From NCBI GenBank assembly GCA_000697475.1, contig JNEU01000720.1, positions 1-46,262 on the forward strand: a stretch of 46,262 nucleotides of DNA, in the 5' to 3' direction. The position numbers and the translations under genes were made by a program. A model generated the notes under the pieces. That model ran no database searches. It saw only the letters and a program-made list of their open reading frames with translations, and was not told the origin of the DNA. The stretch is from Lichtheimia corymbifera B2541. Its lineage: Eukaryota > Mucoromycota > Mucoromycetes > Mucorales > Lichtheimiaceae. Below, one piece after another: positions 41,790-46,262 of this stretch. Numbering within the stretch: position 1 is the stretch's first letter; every line of letters starts with the position of its first letter.

Positions 41790-42770
41790 GGATCTCTTCT
41801 AAGGGATTCCCTTTGGTCTGTAAAAAGCAAAAAGATGAATACCTTGTATACAACATGGGGCCCATGAAAGAGACGCCTTACCTCCGGTATTATGCGTATG
41901 TACCCCGAGAACCCAAAATGCAAACGAGATGACTGCGTATAACCAAAACGTGACAGCAGTGGTGGATAGGGCATCGGCTATGTACCGACAAAAAGGTTGT
42001 AGCAATAATCAGGTTGCATGACCACATTGGCTGCAGCAGCTAGCTTGGCCATTTGCTTTTCCTCGAACTTGCATGCTGAACAACCCGCTTTTAAGCTAAC
42101 AAGAAAGCATAGCATGATCCATTAGATGTTTGTAATCCATTTGTGGTTGCATGATGACCTCTTACCTATGGAGCCTATCCAAGATCAAGGACATAGCTTG
42201 CTACGTAGACAAAGAGCGACACCAACAGACTCGTTGATATGACTGGTCCATGATGGACATCCCGTTGGACTCTGATACACATCTTGCTCGTGACCTTTGA
42301 CAATATTGCACGTATCTCCCATAGTATGTAAGCCATCCACAACGTTCATCCAAGACACATCGTGCACCATTGGAACCATCGCATGTTTCTTGCTTAGGCA
42401 ATAATCCTTGAAAAGAGGCAAAAAATGATCATAAAGCGAGCAACCCAGGATCATAACAAACATGGCGGTAAACGCCCAAGTCCAACTCGATCAATGGTCA
42501 TGTAGCAGTAAAGATCATGTTAATGGAAGCAACAATGAGAGCAACGGTGGTGAGTCGCCATGATCACGAAACCCAGACATCTGCATAACTGATCGTCGTA
42601 TTGAATCCCGAGAGTTGTTGAGCTGCTTGTAGAATGCATGCTATATACATGACAAAGCAATGAGTCAATCAAAAAGAAAATCTATGCATGAGAGTGAGTA
42701 CCCTTACCGATTAATAAAGGCCGCCGATTCCCTGATTGATACACCGTCACCCTCTTGCTCGATACTTTCT
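41790..42770 (-). pseudogene. Decayed MFS sugar/inositol transporter
   Basis: Minus-strand fragments appear in family order. YAASEGFIDQEVSSTQESIE (about 42810-42770) resembles the central loop before TM7, and ACILQAAQQLSGFNTTISYA (about 42645-42580) is the QQLSGFNT motif of TM7. TVALIVASINMIFT and IDRVG (about 42540-42480) fit TM8 and the following GRR loop but in two frames. AVTFWLYAVISFAFWVLGVH (about 41965-41905) and RPKGIP (about 41820) match the last TM and the PETKG motif. In-frame stops after VWVS and TAT, plus frameshifts, mark it as non-functional. It abuts repeat R1B. Confidence 0.65.
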
Positions 42771-42939
42771 TGTGTGCTGGACACTTCTTGATCGATGAAT
42801 CCCTCTGACGCTGCATAAATGACTTGTGATCGTAATGTTTCCCTGTTGACAATGCAAGAGCTACGTGCAAATCCAAACTTAATATCATCCATCTCAAGTT
42901 GCAGTAGCCGTATGAACATACCAAAGCATTGGAATATAG

Positions 42940-44510
42940 CGGGTATCGTTGTGCCATTGTATTCTTGGTTGCTGCTGTCATAAGCGTCTTCATCTTCACC
43001 CATGATCGCAAACTAGTTGCTGTGCGTGCCTTGATCCCACGTTCCAATATCATCCATGCCGGTAAATCGCCTTTCGTCAAAGATAAAAGCCCACTCGACA
43101 ACACCATCCAATCCATCATTGTTCTCCAGCCATATCCACGTGGTACGATCCGTTGTTCCTGCTGACGATGCGCCAAGTAACCAAAGCAACATTCCAGGAT
43201 TCCTCATCACTGCAATTGACAATATGTTGGTTAAAGATAGCCATGTGATTGCTGCTGATATGCTCCCTTTTCGCATCCAACTGTTGGTCCATCGCATTCT
43301 TGGTCTTCCGTCGTAGCTCAACCAGGCGAAGATTGCTTATATTGCAGCGAGTTCAATAGCTGATATGGGAGCCCATTCACCGGAATTTGTATGCATCAGA
43401 GCAAGTTGCTGCAAGTAACTTGAGACAATGAAGTAAAGGTCTGGTAATAGCAACTGCTGGTACGTTTGGTCGCGGCAGAGGAGTGTACAAGAGCGCGTGT
43501 GTAGTAGTAGAGTGACAAGGCTGTGAACGCTGTTCGAGACAATGAAGTAAAAACCTTGCTAATAGCAACTGCTAGAATGAGGCTGTTACGATTGGTTGTG
43601 GCAGAAGAGTGTACAAGGGAACGTGCAGTGTCAAGGAATGCGGGTGTTGCTGTAGTGGGGAGTACACGCCATGGAACTTACCATTCAGTCAAATACACTC
43701 GGATCAAGACAGTTGTAGGATGGACATGATGGGTTGAAGCAGGACAATCGTTCGCAGATTGTAGTTGTACTTGAATGGGGCAGCAGACGAGAATGGGAAG
43801 AAGAGGCAAATAAAGTGGGAGTGGAAGAGGTGGAAATTAAATCTGTCAGGCAGTCAGACATATCCATATACACTGATATCAATGCATGATATTGGAATTG
43901 CCTGTCTCGAACCTCAAAATTTCACACAATATGCTCTAGGACATGCTGAACAACTTTGTATTAATAAAGAACCCACACTTCATTTGAAAATTTCGGAAAG
44001 GGAGAGCATAATGTGGGATTTACTATAACGGATGAAAATTGGGAAAGCGCCGGATTTATGAAAAAGTCAATTAGTATGTAGTTTCTTGAGATTCCCCATC
44101 TCGCACTTGAAACTTGGTCAGAAGGTTCTCTGGGACATGCTGATCAACTCCATTCATTTAAAAATCGCATGGTTCATTATGAACATTTTGAATGCGGGCC
44201 AGCCCAAATGTAGAGAAAAGTAGGGTAGACGCTCCTGCCCCACGAGATTGCCCACCTCGAACCTGAAACTTCCACACAACACCCTTTCGACCACACCGGG
44301 CAATTTCGTTCCCATAAAGACCCGAGAGTTCATTATGAAAACATTGAATGTAGGAGAGACGACGAATGGATGGTAACATAAATAGGGTGTACGGCCGTGC
44401 CCCCCGATATTGCTCGTGGGGACGTCGAAACTTGGCCAGGAGATGCTCTCGGTCATGCTGATCAATATCGTTCTCACAAAGCCTCTACACATCATTATGG
44501 AGATTTGAAG
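42940..44510 (-). repeat. Repeat R1, copy B (inverted relative to copy A)
   Basis: The minus strand repeats the landmarks of 36-1440 in the same order: tandem units anchored at about 44491, 44329, 44173 and 43978 (on plus, CATTATGAA-type), the Ser/Pro-rich stretch ending SCFNPSCPSYNCLDPSVFD-like at 43685-43745, PGMLLWLLGASSAG near 43200-43154, and YNGTTIP near 42945. Anchor spacings (195 then 156) equal those of copy A (194 then 157). Frames are broken. Confidence 0.75.
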
Positions 44511-44756
44511 AAACAGGCACCTTCATGTTTTGCCTATGCTATAAGCGTGATGCCATGCGACAAGTGGTGTTTGTTCATTGTCAAGTAGGTAGACCCCGAT
44601 AGAGCCGAAGATGCAGACGGACTTCTTTGTGCAACACAGCTCTTTTGCATGATACTTCCGAATGAACAAACCCCACTGCCCATATAGCATCACGTTTACA
44701 GCATATGTAAAACATGAAGGTACCTGTATCTCTGAATCTTACAATGAAATGCGGGG

Positions 44757-45003
44757 CCGTTCATAGAACAAAGTTGCTCGTTGGGGTCAAGCGCACCTTG
44801 TGTACAAGTTTCACGATCGTCGTGGCCATTCTCAGATTCACCCAATGTCACCACCAGCCAAAGTCGATCGGGTCGACCTCTTGAATTTTTTTTCCACTTT
44901 GGCTGGTGGTGACATTGCGAAATTTGGGATTGGCGAGCCTGATCGTGAAACTTGCACCCAAGGTGCGCCTGACCCCGACGAGCAACTCTGTTCTATTAAA
45001 GAG
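44757..45003. repeat. Large imperfect palindrome with a 22-bp perfect core stem
   Basis: CAATGTCACCACCAGCCAAAGT at 44843-44864 is perfectly complementary to 44896-44917, with a 31-base spacer containing a T8 run. Inversion continues outward: left GTTGGGGTCAAGCGCACCTT (44779-44800 region) mirrors right AAGGTGCGCCTGACCCCGAC (about 44960-44979), and CGATCGTGAAACTTG mirrors CAAGTTTCACGATCG. Arms are about 108 bp each. The outer parts are R1-like tandem units, so the array changes orientation here. Confidence 0.85.
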
Positions 45004-45083
45004 CCCACATCAGTAGTAGATATTAAGAATACAGGATCGGTTGCAGTTACCTGCTTGCTAACTGAAACAAATCAAGAGCAATA

Positions 45084-45590
45084 AAGTCAGCTTTCCTTTC
45101 AGATCAAATACCGACCAGTGATTCAATGCCCTTTTAGCTCAGCTCTTAAAGATCCATCAACGATCATTCACAAGAAGGGTTACAACATGGGCATGGCATT
45201 GAAAAGCGAACAAATTACTCAATGGGGAAGATAAAACGTTATGGGACAAAGGTGAATGCCTGAATGTGAGGAGGTGACACTTTATGAGAGGAGGCGAATT
45301 ATATATACGTGGAGTGTCAAAACATGCATGGTTGACAGGTTGCACAAAAGATGATGTTTGATGTTTGTAGTTGCAGATGAATAGGGTGTAAAGCTTGATC
45401 CAATTGTTTGCAATGGTAGCTTCAAGTATAATGCGCAAGTTGAGAAAATGGTTACATGACTACAGGGCTCTTTTTTCACGCGTTGTATATATACAGAGCA
45501 TTCCATCCACTACAGCAAACTCTCATCCAATGTTCAAATGTTATATATATTCACATGTACCACTTTTATAACTGGCTAAAATGATAGGGG
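45084..45590. other. Accessory intergenic DNA, nothing recognised
   Basis: Minus-strand frames at 45157-45438 and 45282-45506 overlap each other and show no domain, signal peptide or splice support. Several TATATA runs are present. Confidence 0.4.
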
Positions 45591-45812
45591 ATGGGTGGGT
45601 GGGTGGGTGTGAGTGTGAGTGTGGTGGGTGTGAGTGTGGGTGGGTGGGTGATGTGGGTGATGTGGGTGAGTGGGTGAGTGGGTGAGTGGGTGATGTGGGT
45701 GATGTGGGTGAGTTGGGTGAGTTGGGTGAGTTGGGTGAGTTGGGTGAGTGGGTAGTGTGGGTGATGTGGTGAGTGGTGAGTGGTGGTGGTGAGGTGGAGC
45801 GAAGCGAGCGGG
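45591..45812 (+). repeat. G/T-rich GGGTGA-type minisatellite with G-quadruplex motif
   Basis: The plus strand is almost free of C and built from GGGTG, GGGTGA and GATGTGGGTGA units. 45593-45608 is GGGTGGGTGGGTGGGT, a perfect four-run G-quadruplex sequence. Units of 8 bp (GTGAGTGG) and 11 bp alternate. It is not a standard fungal telomere repeat. Confidence 0.9.
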
Positions 45813-45918
45813 TGGGGGGGGCTAGTTGAATTATTAAAAAAATTTGAAATAAAAAATAAATTTAAAATATATAAAAGGATTAATTTTTTGAAATAATGAA
45901 AAAAAAGAACGTTTCTCA

Positions 45919-46262
45919 TTGAAGAAGGGGAACAGGCTATTGAAGAAAGGGAACAAGGCATTTGGGAAGGGGAACAGGCTAGTTAAGAAGGGGAACAGGC
46001 GATTGAGGAAGGGGAACAGGCCATTTAAGAAGGGGAACAGGCGATTGAGGAAGGGGAACAGGCTATTTAAGAAGGGGAACAGACGAATGAGGAAGGGGAG
46101 CAGATGGTTTGGGAAGGGGAACAGACTTTTGAAGAAGGGGAACTGGCCATTTAAGAAGGGGAACAGGCTATTTAAGAAGGGGAACAGGCCATTTAAGAAA
46201 GGGAACAGGCTATTTAAGAAGGGGAACAGGCGATTGAGGAAGGGGAGCAGACGGTCTGGGAA
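45919..46262. repeat. 21-bp tandem minisatellite, truncated by window end
   Basis: About 16 units of GAAGGGGAACAGGC(T/G/C)ATT(T/G)AA run to the last base. On plus, one frame reads heptads EEGEQAI but is broken by TAA where ATTGAA has become ATTTAA. On minus, one frame is open throughout from 46262 to about 45835 and reads repeated heptads N(S/R/G)LFPFL. The minus frame has no ATG within the array and could be the middle of a protein continuing outside the window, or just an open frame of a 21-bp repeat. Confidence 0.85.

Noticed and set aside
45591..45812. Telomere
   Set aside because: The GGGTGA-type units are irregular, followed by further non-telomeric sequence, and do not match the TTAGGG repeat common in fungi.
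45566..45961. 131-codon minus-strand Thr/His/Pro frame
   Set aside because: It is the complement of the GGGTGA minisatellite, open because of repeat composition.
1..46262. tRNA, rRNA or CRISPR features
   Set aside because: No tRNA-like arm arrangement, rRNA signature or regularly spaced identical repeats with unique spacers were seen by eye. A tRNAscan-SE run would be decisive.

Overview
This is a window of fungal nuclear DNA, most likely from Mucoromycota (Mucorales). The evidence is many short introns (about 50-80 nt, GT-AG with CTAAC/CTGAC-like branch points), single-copy eukaryotic housekeeping genes, and fragments of protein families that are expanded in mucoralean genomes. About 78 introns were placed by hand from splice motifs, reading-frame continuity and protein-family fit. 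No alignment or database search was run.

Layout. (1) 1-6.4 kb is gene-poor and repeat-rich: a tandem/dispersed repeat (R1, copy A), LTR-like debris, a duplicated gene-fragment family (R2, copy A) and a decayed copy of a mucoralean multigene family. (2) 6.6-25.3 kb is a compact gene block: an ankyrin + DIL-domain protein (-), an uncharacterised 510-aa protein (+), a Nudix + two CCCH fingers + W2 fusion (-), the checkpoint clamp subunit RAD1 (+), a methyltransferase-like protein (+), RNA polymerase II subunit RPB9 (-), UBC13 (+), a two-TM protein (-), a short-chain dehydrogenase (+), a GPALPP-motif protein (-) and the nucleoporin NUP85 (-). (3) 25.4-28.3 kb is a second accessory island: a nuclease-like gene remnant, a third R2-related copy, a small secreted Gly/Ala-rich protein and a 583-bp MITE with TA target duplications. 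(4) 28.3-40.0 kb is a second gene block: a GRAM/VASt sterol-transfer protein, Elongator subunit ELP6, a four-cysteine secreted peptide, NuA4 subunit EAF1/VID21 and an uncharacterised 197-aa protein, all on +. (5) 40.0-46.3 kb is accessory again: R2 copy B (direct orientation), an interrupted Arg-rich/Gln-rich ORF, a decayed MFS sugar/inositol transporter, R1 copy B (inverted relative to copy A), a large palindrome, a G-rich minisatellite and a 21-bp coding-like minisatellite that runs off the end.

Functional themes. RAD1, RPB9 and UBC13 lie within 4.3 kb and all have known roles in DNA-damage responses; RPB9 and UBC13 share a 381-bp divergent promoter. NUP85, ELP6 and EAF1 are ordinary housekeeping complex subunits. 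The most unusual gene is the Nudix-CCCH-CCCH-W2 fusion, which joins a dinucleotide-polyphosphate hydrolase-like domain, a tristetraprolin-type mRNA-binding module and an eIF5/eIF4G-type translation-factor docking domain in one chain. The repeat families R1 and R2 both occur in the left and right accessory regions, so the gene-rich core is bracketed by related repeats.
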